Position numbers and translations under genes: made by a program
Notes under the pieces: generated by a model
What the model saw: the letters and a program-made list of their open reading frames with translations, nothing else
The model's database searches: none
Told to the model about the DNA's origin: nothing
Assembly (NCBI GenBank): GCA_041493035.1
Contig: JBGPYB010000013.1
Location: 1-47,279, forward strand
Origin: JBGPYB01 sp041493035
GTDB lineage: Bacteria; Acidobacteriota; Vicinamibacteria; Fen-336
Direction: 5' to 3'
Length of the DNA: 47,279 bases
Part shown: positions 8,683 to 16,640 of the stretch, in pieces
Numbering within the stretch: position 1 is the first letter of the stretch
Layout of the letters: each line of letters starts with the position of its first letter

Positions 8683-10142
8683 AGACCGTCAGCATCAATC
8701 CGGTGACCCGCCTCGAGGGGCACGGCCGGATCGACATCTTCCTGGACGACGAGGATCGTGTCGCGAACGCCTACTTCCGGATCCCCGAGTTACGCGGCTT
8801 CGAGGCCTTCTGCGTGGGACGTCCGGTGGAGGAGATGCCGAGAATCACGACGCGGATCTGCGGCGTCTGCCCCGAGGCGCACCACATGGCGAGCGCCAAG
8901 GCCTGCGATGCCGTGTACCACGTGGAGATCCCTTCGGCCGCCCGAAAGCTGCGCGAGCTGCTCTACAACACGTTCTACGTGGCCGACCATGCAGTCCACT
9001 TCTACATCCTCTCCGGTCCCGACTTCGTCGTTGGGCCGGACGCCCCCGTCGAAGAGAGGAACATCTTCGGCCTGATCCGCAAGGTGGGAGTCGAGACCGG
9101 TCGCAAGGTCCTCGAGGCCCGCGCCAAGGCCCAGGAGCTGATCAAGACGCTGGGCGGCAAGTCCATCCACCAGGTCACTTCGCTGCCGGGAGGCGTCAGC
9201 CGCGGCCTCTCGGAGGACGAACGGAGACGCGCCGAGCAGATCTGCGGCGACCTCGTGGAGTTCGCCAAGTTCACCTTGAAGATCCTCGACGACGTGGTGC
9301 TCTCCAACCGGAGTTACCTCGATCTCATCCTCTCCGACGCCTTCCGCCACGAGACCCACTACATGGGCCTGGTGGACGAGCGCAACCGCCCGAACTACTA
9401 CGATGGCACGATCCGGGTCGTGGACACGAAGGGGAAGGAGATCGAGCGCTTCGCCCCCGCGGAGTATCTGGACCACGTGGCCGAGCATGTCGAGCCTTGG
9501 TCCTATCTCAAGCTCCCCTACCTGAAGCGCATCGGATGGAAGGGGCTCACGGACGGGCCGGAGAGCGGCGTCTACCGCGTCGCGCCCCTCGCCCGCCTGA
9601 ACGTGGCTGATGGCATGTCGACCCCCCTGGCCCAGGAGCAGTACGAGCGGATGATGACCACCCTTGGAGGGCCGCCGGTCCACAACACGCTGGCCTACCA
9701 CTGGGCGCGCGTGATCGAGATGGTCAACGCGGCGGAGAAGGCCCTCGAGCTGGCCCGGGACCCGGAGGTGACGAGCCCGGAGATTCGCCGCGTGCCCACG
9801 GCGCACCCCACCGAGGGCGTGGGCGTCGTCGAGGCGCCGCGAGGCATCCTCTTCCATCATTACGTGACCGACGAACGGGGCATTCTGACGAAGGTCAACC
9901 TCATCGTGGGGACGACCAACAACTATGCGGCGATGAACCTCTCCATCAGGAAAGCGGCCGAGGCTCTCATCCAGCCGGGCAAGAAGCTCACTGCGGGCGT
10001 CCTCAACCGGATCGAGATGGCGTTCCGGGCCTACGATCCCTGCTTCGGCTGCGCGACCCACGCCATGCCCGGACACATGTCCCTCGATGTCACGCTTCGG
10101 GATTCGCAGGGGCGCATCCTCGACCGCCTCGTGCGAGGGTAG
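8679..10142 (+). CDS. mvhA: [NiFe]-hydrogenase large subunit (MvhA/group 3c-like)
   Basis: The 487-residue catalytic subunit that activates H2. The L1 nickel/iron motif is RITTRICGVCPEAHH (near residues 58-72) and the L2 motif is DPCFGCATHAMPG (near 452-464). All four metal-binding cysteines are present, so it should be an active hydrogenase rather than a Complex I-type relative. About 27 residues follow the L2 His; such a C-terminal extension is normally removed by a dedicated endopeptidase, and a protease gene follows 6 bases downstream. The N-terminus VKTVSINPVTRLEGHGRI is typical of the family and supports the GTG at 8679. No hyp maturation genes lie in the window. Confidence 0.95.
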   Translation: MKTVSINPVTRLEGHGRIDIFLDDEDRVANAYFRIPELRGFEAFCVGRPVEEMPRITTRICGVCPEAHHMASAKACDAVYHVEIPSAARKLRELLYNTFYVADHAVHFYILSGPDFVVGPDAPVEERNIFGLIRKVGVETGRKVLEARAKAQELIKTLGGKSIHQVTSLPGGVSRGLSEDERRRAEQICGDLVEFAKFTLKILDDVVLSNRSYLDLILSDAFRHETHYMGLVDERNRPNYYDGTIRVVDTKGKEIERFAPAEYLDHVAEHVEPWSYLKLPYLKRIGWKGLTDGPESGVYRVAPLARLNVADGMSTPLAQEQYERMMTTLGGPPVHNTLAYHWARVIEMVNAAEKALELARDPEVTSPEIRRVPTAHPTEGVGVVEAPRGILFHHYVTDERGILTKVNLIVGTTNNYAAMNLSIRKAAEALIQPGKKLTAGVLNRIEMAFRAYDPCFGCATHAMPGHMSLDVTLRDSQGRILDRLVRG

Positions 10143-10148
10143 GCGGCG

Positions 10149-10739
10149 GTGGCCCGCACACTCGTCCTCGGCCTGGGCAACGAGTTGCTCCGCGACGATG
10201 GCGTCGGCCTTCGCGCCGCCCGGAGAGTGGCGGAGCTGGCCGGCGATCGCGCCGACCTCGCCGAGGCTTGCCTCGCGAACGCAGACCTGCTGCCGATCGT
10301 CTCCGGACGCGAACGGCTCATCGTCGTCGACGCCTACGTCTCGTCTACCGATCCGCCTGGGACAGCGGTCCGCGCCACGCCCGCCGATCGACCGGCAGGC
10401 TTCGGCTATCGATCCTTCCACACGCTCCCCTTCGACGAGGTGCTCGCGCTCGGCCATCTCCTCGGCCTGCCAATGCCGGAGCAGGTGGTGATCCACGGCC
10501 TCTGCGTCGAGGACGCCTCGACCTTCGGGGACGACCTCAGCCCGGCCCTGGCTGCCGCCTGGCCAGCCTGGGCCGAGGAGATCGCCCGACAGGAGTTCAG
10601 CTTGCCTTCGCCTCGGCAGGCCAAGCCCCACTCGCTCATAACTCCTATGCAGAATGAAGGGATCAGCCGTAGGGTCAATGGATCGCGCCGGTGGCTGAAC
10701 CCCTCCTCGGGGCGCTGCGCCTCGCCAACCCTCAGGTAG
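10149..10739 (+). CDS. Hydrogenase maturation protease (HycI/HybD/FrcD family)
   Basis: Cleaves the C-terminal extension of the hydrogenase large subunit after nickel insertion. Seen: LVLGLGNELLRDDGVGLRAA at the N-terminus, with the acidic Ni-sensing residue in RDDGVG; LIVVDAY near residue 58 with the second acidic residue; VVIHGLCVED near residue 112 with the conserved His. The GTG start lies 6 bases after mvhA. The family usually ends at about 150-165 residues. Here the frame runs on to 196 residues with a low-complexity, Ser/Arg-rich tail after EEIARQEFS that does not look conserved, as if the original stop were lost by a sequence junction near base 10,600. Confidence 0.88.
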   Translation: MARTLVLGLGNELLRDDGVGLRAARRVAELAGDRADLAEACLANADLLPIVSGRERLIVVDAYVSSTDPPGTAVRATPADRPAGFGYRSFHTLPFDEVLALGHLLGLPMPEQVVIHGLCVEDASTFGDDLSPALAAAWPAWAEEIARQEFSLPSPRQAKPHSLITPMQNEGISRRVNGSRRWLNPSSGRCASPTLR

Positions 10740-10848
10740 ACCGCCAGTTCCAGGATGCGCCTCAACGAGAGCCCTGCTGGCCCCGATCTTGCTGTTTCCC
10801 CCTGTCACAGCTCCAGAGTCGCGAGTTCTCGAATCGATGGGAGGGGTG

Positions 10849-13800
10849 ATGGTGCGAGCGAGGGTGCGAACGGGAAGGATCGCAGGCGTGGCGGTGCTCT
10901 CGGGCGCGTTGGCCCTCCTGGACGCCGGCCAACTCTCGGCCCAAGGCAACACCGGTTCGCTGCGCGGCATGGTGCTGGATGAACAGCGCCTCGCCATCCC
11001 GCATGCCACGCTGCGGATCGAGGATCTGAACGGCGGCCTGCGGCGATCCATCGAGACGAGGGGCGGCTCCTTCGAGTTCGCCGCCCTGCAGCCGGGCGAG
11101 TATCGGCTCACCACGGAGGCCGGCGGCTTCCAGTCCAAGCAGGTTCGGGTCCGGATAGAAGTCAACCAACGGGTGCGACTGGACCTGACCCTCGCAGCGA
11201 AGGGCCTGGAGGAGAGCGTCGACGTCGTGGAGACGACACCGCTGCTGCACGCGAACGATGCCGCGTTGGGCAGCGTGGTCGACGAACAGCAAGTCGCGAA
11301 GCTGCCCCTCAACGGCCGCCAGTTCCTCGAGCTGGCCCTGCTCGTGCCCGGCGTCCACACGTCCCACGGCACCCAGACGGGGAGCACGAGCGCGCTCTAT
11401 TGGCGGCCGGGACAGAACTCCGCTGTGAGCATCGCCGGAGGCCGGCCGAACTCGAACACCTATCTGCTCGACGGCACGACGAACACCGATCCCGCTTTCA
11501 ACACCTACGTCATCAGCCTGCCGCCCGATAGCATCCGGGAGTTTCAGATACAGACCGGCACCTACACGGCTGAGCTGGGCGGCGCCGGCACGGGACAGGT
11601 CAACGTCGTCACCAAGTCCGGGACGAACAAGATGCGCGGGACCGTCTACGAGTACCTCCGCAACAGCGCGTTCGACGCCCGCCTCTTCACGAGCCCGGGG
11701 GAGCTGCCTCATTTCTCGCAAAACCAGTTCGGCGGCACGTTGGGCGGACCCCTTCGAACGGGCCGCACCCATTTCTTCATCGGCTACGAGGGCTTCCGCA
11801 GCGTGCAAGGCCAGTCCATGCTGATGACTGTTCCGAACGAAGCGTGGCGGACCGGAGACTTCAGCGGCGGTCCCCCGATCTATGATCCCGCCACGGCTCG
11901 GCCCAACCCGGCCTTCGACCCCACCCGACCCGAAAGCCCGACGAACCCACGCATCATCCGGGACCAGTTCCCGAACAACCAGATCCCGGCCAATCGCATC
12001 AATCCCGTTTCGCGCGCCGTCCTCGACCAGTTCGTCCCGATGCCCAACATGATGGAGGGCGAAGGGAGGATGGGGATGGGGGACTCGAGCAACTACCTGG
12101 ACACACGAGCCCAACGTCTCCACTCGGACCAGTTCAACGTGAGGCTCGACCGCAGCTTCTCGAACGGGGCGTCGGCCTTCGCCCGCTACAGCTACAGCAA
12201 GGAGGACGGATTCACTCCGGAGAACTTGCCCGGCTTCGGCGCCAACCACGACAACAAGGTCCAGAACCTCACCCTCACCTCCATCAACCCGATCAGCTCT
12301 CGCTTCGTGAGCGAGCTGCGCTTCGGCTTCCAAAAAATGCAGCTCCACCGTCTTGGCGAAAATGCCAACGGCACCGACTGGGTGAGCGTCCTGGGCATCC
12401 CAGGCGTGGGTTTCGGGGGACCAGAGGCCTACGGCCTTCCTCGTTTCACCGTGCAAGGACAGGAGCCCTTCGGTGACGCACTCCTGTGCACGCCCTGCCA
12501 GTACTCGGACTCCGTCTATCAGATCGGCGAGCACATGACTTGGCTCAAGGGAAGCCACTCCCTGAAGTTCGGCGGTGACGTCCGCTACTTCAAATGGGAC
12601 ATGCTGGGCTTCTTCCAGAACAGGGGCTTCTTTTCCTTCACGCCGGGGTTCACGACGCGGACGGCGACCAACGATGGAACCGGAAACGCTCTCGCCAGCT
12701 TCCTGCTCGGCCTGCCGGTCATCGCCCAGCGCCAGGCGGGGCTTCCGTCGATGAACATGCGGCAGACCGCCCTCGACGCCTTCGTCCAGGACGACTGGCG
12801 CGTGTCGGAACACCTGACGCTGAACCTCGGGTTGCGCTACGAGTTCAAGACGTCTCTCCACGACGTCAACAAGGTCCTCACCAACCTCGACTGGATCAAC
12901 GGGACGCCGATGGCCTACGTCGGTGGACAGGCCGGGTATCCTGAAGGGCTGGCTTTCGCGGACAAGAACAACCTGGCGCCCCGCGTCGGCGTCGCCTTCG
13001 CGCCCGGTTCGGGAAAGAACGTGCTCAGGGCCGGCTACGGCACTTTCTATTCCTATTCCGACATGAACCTCTGGTGCAATCAGGTGCACAACGTGCCTTT
13101 GGTGTTTCCGCAGATCATCCAGAGCAACAACTTCACTCCTTCAATCAACGGGTTCGGCTTCGCCCCTCCGGTGCTCGGCAAGACCCGCGTGGCCTTCACG
13201 GCCTTGGATCCGCACGCCAAGACACCGCTGATCCAACAGGCGAGCGCCACCTTCGAGAGGCAGCTCGGCCAGAACACGATGGTGCAGGTCGGGTACATGG
13301 GCGCCTGGGGCCGCAACCTCGACCGGGCGGTGCTCGTGAACAACGCACCGACACCCTCCTCGGCGGCGCTGCAGCCGCGGCGGCCCGTGCAGACGATCTC
13401 CTTCGTGCCGGGAACCGTGCTGCCGCCGCAGTTCGAGGGCGCCGGCCTCACGTTTCCCGTGGGGCCGATCAACCGGCTCGTGAATATCGGCCGGTCCGAG
13501 TACGGCGCCGGCTGGATCCTGGCGAGGCGAACGTTCTCGAACGGCCTCAGCTTTCTCGCGAACTACACCTACGCGCGGAGCTACAGCGACTCACCAGCGT
13601 TCCGCTCACCCGCCATGGAGTCCGAGGTGCCGCAGAACAGCTACGATCTCGCCGCCGAGTGGAGCCGGGACGGTTGCGACATCCGACACCGCTTCGTCAC
13701 CAGCGTGTTGTACAAGATCCCCTTCACCTCGGGTGGGGCCAAGGGCGGCTCCCGCTTCCTGCGCCACGTCTTCGGGGACTGGGAGGTCGCCATGATCTAC

Positions 13801-14235
13801 CAGGCCCAGAGCGGCTTTCCGTTCACGATCGGCGCCGTCGGCGATACGGCCAACGTCGGCGCCCTCCTGAACGTGAACCCGATCCGGGCCAACACCGTTC
13901 CCGGCCAGGATCCGAACCTGCCTGGCGGTGAACGAAGCACCGACCGTTGGTTCAACACAGATGCTTTCACGACACCCCCGGCCTTCACCTTCGGGAACGC
14001 GGGCCGGAACACGATGACCGGGCCGGCGCTCCAGAAGGTGGACCTGGCCCTGGAGAAGAGGATCCCCACCGGCGGCGAGAGAGCACTCTTGTTCCGAACC
14101 GAGGTCTTCAACCTGTTCAACCACACGAACCTCGGCACTCCGGAACGGTTCGTCAACACGCCGCAGTTCGGGACGATCATCATGGCGGCCACCCCAGCGC
14201 GGCAGATCCAGTTCGTCCTGCGTTATATGTTCTGA
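10849..14235 (+). CDS. TonB-dependent receptor, Oar-like, with carboxypeptidase-regulatory domain
   Basis: A 1128-residue outer-membrane protein. The start at 10849 follows GGGAGGGG by a few bases and gives a signal peptide (RTGRIAGVAVLSGALALL, cut near AQG); an in-frame ATG at 10837 is possible. Residues about 35-110 form an Ig-like CarboxypepD_reg domain (GSLRGMVLDEQRLAIPHATL; PGEYRLTTEAGGF). A plug region follows (KLPLNGRQFLELALLVPG; TYLLDGTTNTDP; SGTNKMRGTVYEYLRN) and then a long beta-barrel ending in QFVLRYMF with a terminal aromatic. Very many Acidobacteriota genomes encode dozens of such receptors for glycans, peptides or other large nutrients; the substrate cannot be told. No linked SusD-like or hydrolase gene is present. 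Confidence 0.92.
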   Translation: MVRARVRTGRIAGVAVLSGALALLDAGQLSAQGNTGSLRGMVLDEQRLAIPHATLRIEDLNGGLRRSIETRGGSFEFAALQPGEYRLTTEAGGFQSKQVRVRIEVNQRVRLDLTLAAKGLEESVDVVETTPLLHANDAALGSVVDEQQVAKLPLNGRQFLELALLVPGVHTSHGTQTGSTSALYWRPGQNSAVSIAGGRPNSNTYLLDGTTNTDPAFNTYVISLPPDSIREFQIQTGTYTAELGGAGTGQVNVVTKSGTNKMRGTVYEYLRNSAFDARLFTSPGELPHFSQNQFGGTLGGPLRTGRTHFFIGYEGFRSVQGQSMLMTVPNEAWRTGDFSGGPPIYDPATARPNPAFDPTRPESPTNPRIIRDQFPNNQIPANRINPVSRAVLDQFVPMPNMMEGEGRMGMGDSSNYLDTRAQRLHSDQFNVRLDRSFSNGASAFARYSYSKEDGFTPENLPGFGANHDNKVQNLTLTSINPISSRFVSELRFGFQKMQLHRLGENANGTDWVSVLGIPGVGFGGPEAYGLPRFTVQGQEPFGDALLCTPCQYSDSVYQIGEHMTWLKGSHSLKFGGDVRYFKWDMLGFFQNRGFFSFTPGFTTRTATNDGTGNALASFLLGLPVIAQRQAGLPSMNMRQTALDAFVQDDWRVSEHLTLNLGLRYEFKTSLHDVNKVLTNLDWINGTPMAYVGGQAGYPEGLAFADKNNLAPRVGVAFAPGSGKNVLRAGYGTFYSYSDMNLWCNQVHNVPLVFPQIIQSNNFTPSINGFGFAPPVLGKTRVAFTALDPHAKTPLIQQASATFERQLGQNTMVQVGYMGAWGRNLDRAVLVNNAPTPSSAALQPRRPVQTISFVPGTVLPPQFEGAGLTFPVGPINRLVNIGRSEYGAGWILARRTFSNGLSFLANYTYARSYSDSPAFRSPAMESEVPQNSYDLAAEWSRDGCDIRHRFVTSVLYKIPFTSGGAKGGSRFLRHVFGDWEVAMIYQAQSGFPFTIGAVGDTANVGALLNVNPIRANTVPGQDPNLPGGERSTDRWFNTDAFTTPPAFTFGNAGRNTMTGPALQKVDLALEKRIPTGGERALLFRTEVFNLFNHTNLGTPERFVNTPQFGTIIMAATPARQIQFVLRYMF

Positions 14236-14317
14236 ACCCGACGAGGCAATTGAAACGGGACGGGACGTTCAGCTCGAACCCTTCCTGCCAACCCGGCTGG
14301 ACGCCGAGCACATCACG

Positions 14318-14896
14318 CTACACCTCGGAAGGGCCTGGGGGGTGCGCCATCCGCCGCCACAAGTCGAGGACGCCCAGCTCCACCGCCCAGCGTTCGACGT
14401 AGCCACGGTCTAGGGCCTGGCCGCAGACCTCCAGCACGCCCGCCACGTCGGCAAGCTGTTTCGCCGAGCCGCCCCCTTTGCGCGCCCATTCCAGTTTCGC
14501 CAGGACGGTGTCCTCGGGGCTCGCCAGGGCCACTCGGACGCCGTCCGCCACCGTCGCGTCACGACGGCGGCTCAGCTCTTCCCTGCTGAAGGGACGGTCT
14601 TTCCGGATGATGAAGTCGATCTTGGCGGCGGTCCCCATCTCGACGGCGTTGAACTGACGTCGGCGCCGCAGGGCCTGGCGCGCGGTTTCCTCGTCCACGT
14701 AGAACCCGGCGCCGGAGAGCCCGGCGACCAGCCGTGCCAGTGCAGCGGGATCGGGGTCGATGACGAGGTCAATGTCTTGCGTGGTTCGCGGGCGGCCGTG
14801 ATGACTGCTCGCCATGGAGCCGGTCACCATGTAGGGGATGGCCGACTCCTCCAGGATACGTACGACCCGGGAAAGGGCCTCGCCCTCCGGCGTCAC
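14318..14896 (-). CDS. Nucleotidyltransferase (AbiEii/DUF6036-like)
   Basis: A 192-residue protein of the polymerase-beta-type nucleotidyltransferase superfamily. Visible: ESAIPYMVTGSMASSHHGRP (the GS motif) near residue 15, followed by TTQDIDLVID (the catalytic DxD), then AAKIDFIIRKDRPFSREE with the third carboxylate, and a C-terminal helical region with SPEDTVLAKLEWARKGG, as in AbiEii-like proteins. The GTG start at 14896 overlaps the stop of the small upstream gene (14893-14895) by GTGA; a longer upstream frame is not coding. AbiEii-type enzymes are often toxins that modify tRNA, but many relatives with this architecture are uncharacterised. Confidence 0.85.
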   Translation of the reverse strand: MTPEGEALSRVVRILEESAIPYMVTGSMASSHHGRPRTTQDIDLVIDPDPAALARLVAGLSGAGFYVDEETARQALRRRRQFNAVEMGTAAKIDFIIRKDRPFSREELSRRRDATVADGVRVALASPEDTVLAKLEWARKGGGSAKQLADVAGVLEVCGQALDRGYVERWAVELGVLDLWRRMAHPPGPSEV

Positions 14897-15150
14897 GGAT
14901 CGACCAGCGCACGACCGGGCCAGACCCGGCGGGTGAGCTTGTCGCCCAGTAGAAGCCGGAAGAGCGCGAAACGCACCCGCTCCTCGCTGTAGTTCGGGTG
15001 CCGCGAGCGGATACCGGCCGCCGCTGTCTCCCGCGCGATCTTGTTGAGACGGAACACGACCTCCGTCCGCTCCTCCCCGCTCATACGCCGGTATGCTTCG
15101 GTCTGCGCAGCGTGGGCTTCGGAAGACGTGTCCAACGGGATGCGGGCCAT
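14893..15150 (-). CDS. Small protein partnered with the nucleotidyltransferase
   Basis: An 85-residue protein starting MARIPLDTSSEAHAAQTEAY. Its helical body has MSGEERTEVVFRLNKIARE, then the signature AGIRSRHPNYSEERVRFALF and GDKLTRRVWPG. I recognise this pattern as a widespread short companion of nucleotidyltransferase genes, with no experimentally known function that I can name. It is translated just before the nucleotidyltransferase with a four-base overlap, like an antitoxin-toxin or accessory-enzyme pair. No obvious DNA-binding helix-turn-helix is seen. Too short for a secure domain call; the coding evidence is the conserved pattern and the overlap. Confidence 0.75.
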   Translation of the reverse strand: MARIPLDTSSEAHAAQTEAYRRMSGEERTEVVFRLNKIARETAAAGIRSRHPNYSEERVRFALFRLLLGDKLTRRVWPGRALVDP

Positions 15151-15315
15151 ACCCGCGGAAGCGTACCACCCCGCGCCCTGTTCGGCATCGCCGCTGCCGT
15201 CTCTCCGCTCTTCGACACCGCGTGCCACGCGCGGGTCGCCGGTGGGCCATGGCATCGGAACCAAACCGAAGCGCGTCCGGAACACGAGAACCGAGCTTCC
15301 GCGCCCCCTGGGCCC

Positions 15316-15333
15316 ATGGATCAAGTGATCCAT
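15316..15333. promoter_or_regulatory. Perfect 8-bp palindrome, candidate operator
   Basis: ATGGATCA and TGATCCAT face each other across two bases. The element lies in the 291-base divergent intergenic region between the nucleotidyltransferase pair and the lipid operon, 108 bases before the start at 15442. It is a plausible dimeric repressor site. I see no conserved second copy in the window and no adjacent regulator gene. The rest of 15151-15441 holds no gene I can support. Confidence 0.35.
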
Positions 15334-15441
15334 TGACTCGGGGCCGGGGGCTTCTCCAGCATGACCTGTCGGAGTTCGTGGCCCACCGGTGCGCGGCTCC
15401 GAGCGGCCGGCAGCGAGAGCGCCGACCGGGGAGGCGATCCG

Positions 15442-16605
15442 ATGAGGGCCCTGGTCCTCGGCTGCGGCGAGATGGGCGAGGTCGCCGCCCGCGACTTGCA
15501 TCGCCACGGCGAACTCGACACGATTCGGGTGGCCACGCGCACGCCGGAGCGCGCGCGGGGCCTGCTGAGCGACCTCGCGGGACGCCCCGCCCTCGAGTTC
15601 GCCGGCGTCGACGCGGGCGACGAGGACGCCGTGCTCCAGCTGATGCGCGGCTGCGAAGTCGCCGTCAACTGTGTCGGCCCCAACTACAAGTACGAGCTGC
15701 CGGTGGCGCGCGCCGCGATCCGGGCCCGCGTTCCTCTCGTAGACATCAACGACGACCACGAGACCACGCTCTCGATGCTGGAGCTGGACGAGCGCGCGCG
15801 GGCGGCCGGCATCGTGGTGGTGTTGGGCCTCGGCGCCAGCCCCGGCGTCAACAACGTGCTGGTGCGGGCAGCCGCCAACCAGCTCGAGGAAGTGGATGAG
15901 ATCCACACCTCGTGGATCATGAGCGCCGCCGACCCCGGTGGCCTCGCGTTGAGCTATCACCTGCTCCACTCGCTCTCCGGTCGCGCCCTCACCTGGCGCG
16001 ACGGGCGGATGCTGGAGGCCGCTTCCTTCGTGGACGGGTGCGAGGCGATCGACTTCCCCGAGCCCGTAGGTCGACTCGATGTGTTCCACGTGGGCCACCC
16101 GGAGCCGATCACGCTGGCGCGCGCGTTCCCGCGGGCACGCGTCGTCGACGACAAGGCGTCGTTCCAACCGCCGCTGGTCAACGATGTGATCCGCTCGCTG
16201 GGCCGCATGGTGCACGAGGCCCCTGGCCTCGTGCCCTGTGGCGGCAGCCTGGTCGACCCGATGGACTTCGCCGCCGCCTACCTCCGCATTTATTGCAAGA
16301 GCCTCAGGGGAGTGGGCGCCGACGGAGCCCTGCGCGTCGAGGTTATCGGCCGTCTCCGTGGAAAGCGCCGCCGCGTCGTCTTCGCCTGTGCCGGCCGCCT
16401 CGGTCAAGGCACCGGAGTCCCGGCCTCCATCGGCGCGCTGATGATCCTCCATGGCAAGGTCCCCAAGACGGGCGTGCTCCCTCCGGAGGACTGCATCGAG
16501 CCGGAGGAGTTCCTCTACGAGCTCTTCAACCGCCGCAATCTCGCTCAGTTGCTCGGTTGGGCCGAGGACCTCGAGCCGGCTCCGGAGGAATCCGTGCCGG
16601 TCTAG
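15442..16605 (+). CDS. Saccharopine-dehydrogenase-like NAD(P)-dependent oxidoreductase
   Basis: A 387-residue protein. The N-terminal Rossmann domain is seen in ALVLGCGEMGEVAARDL (residues 3-19), followed by VATRTPERARGLL, then VAVNCVGPNYKYELPVARAA and VPLVDINDDHE, which is the pattern of saccharopine dehydrogenase/carboxynorspermidine-dehydrogenase-type enzymes. VLGLGASPGVNNVLVRAA follows near residue 130. The ATG at 15442 is preceded by GGGGAGG at proper spacing; the longer upstream frame has no coding character. It leads an operon of lipid-type genes. In that context it may reduce a keto or imine intermediate; lysine metabolism is not suggested by any neighbour. Substrate unknown. Confidence 0.85.
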   Translation: MRALVLGCGEMGEVAARDLHRHGELDTIRVATRTPERARGLLSDLAGRPALEFAGVDAGDEDAVLQLMRGCEVAVNCVGPNYKYELPVARAAIRARVPLVDINDDHETTLSMLELDERARAAGIVVVLGLGASPGVNNVLVRAAANQLEEVDEIHTSWIMSAADPGGLALSYHLLHSLSGRALTWRDGRMLEAASFVDGCEAIDFPEPVGRLDVFHVGHPEPITLARAFPRARVVDDKASFQPPLVNDVIRSLGRMVHEAPGLVPCGGSLVDPMDFAAAYLRIYCKSLRGVGADGALRVEVIGRLRGKRRRVVFACAGRLGQGTGVPASIGALMILHGKVPKTGVLPPEDCIEPEEFLYELFNRRNLAQLLGWAEDLEPAPEESVPV

Positions 16606-16640
16606 CCGCAACGCACGCGGCTCGAGCGAGGAGCACCGAC

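Noticed and set aside
10634..10645. CGCTCATAACTC repeated at 44912-44923, considered as recombination or attachment sites
   Set aside because: A single exact 12-base repeat is expected by chance in 47 kb, and the surrounding bases do not match.
8790..13089. Very long open frames on the minus strand opposite the hydrogenase and TonB receptor genes
   Set aside because: They lie entirely antisense to well-recognised genes; their translations are rich in Arg, His, Gly and Asp as expected for shadow frames in GC-rich DNA, with no motif.
14275..14290. Another copy of GAACCCTTCC on the plus strand after the TonB receptor gene
   Set aside because: The second block CTGGCTCTCA is missing at the required spacing and the direction would read antisense into the nucleotidyltransferase gene, so it is probably coincidental.
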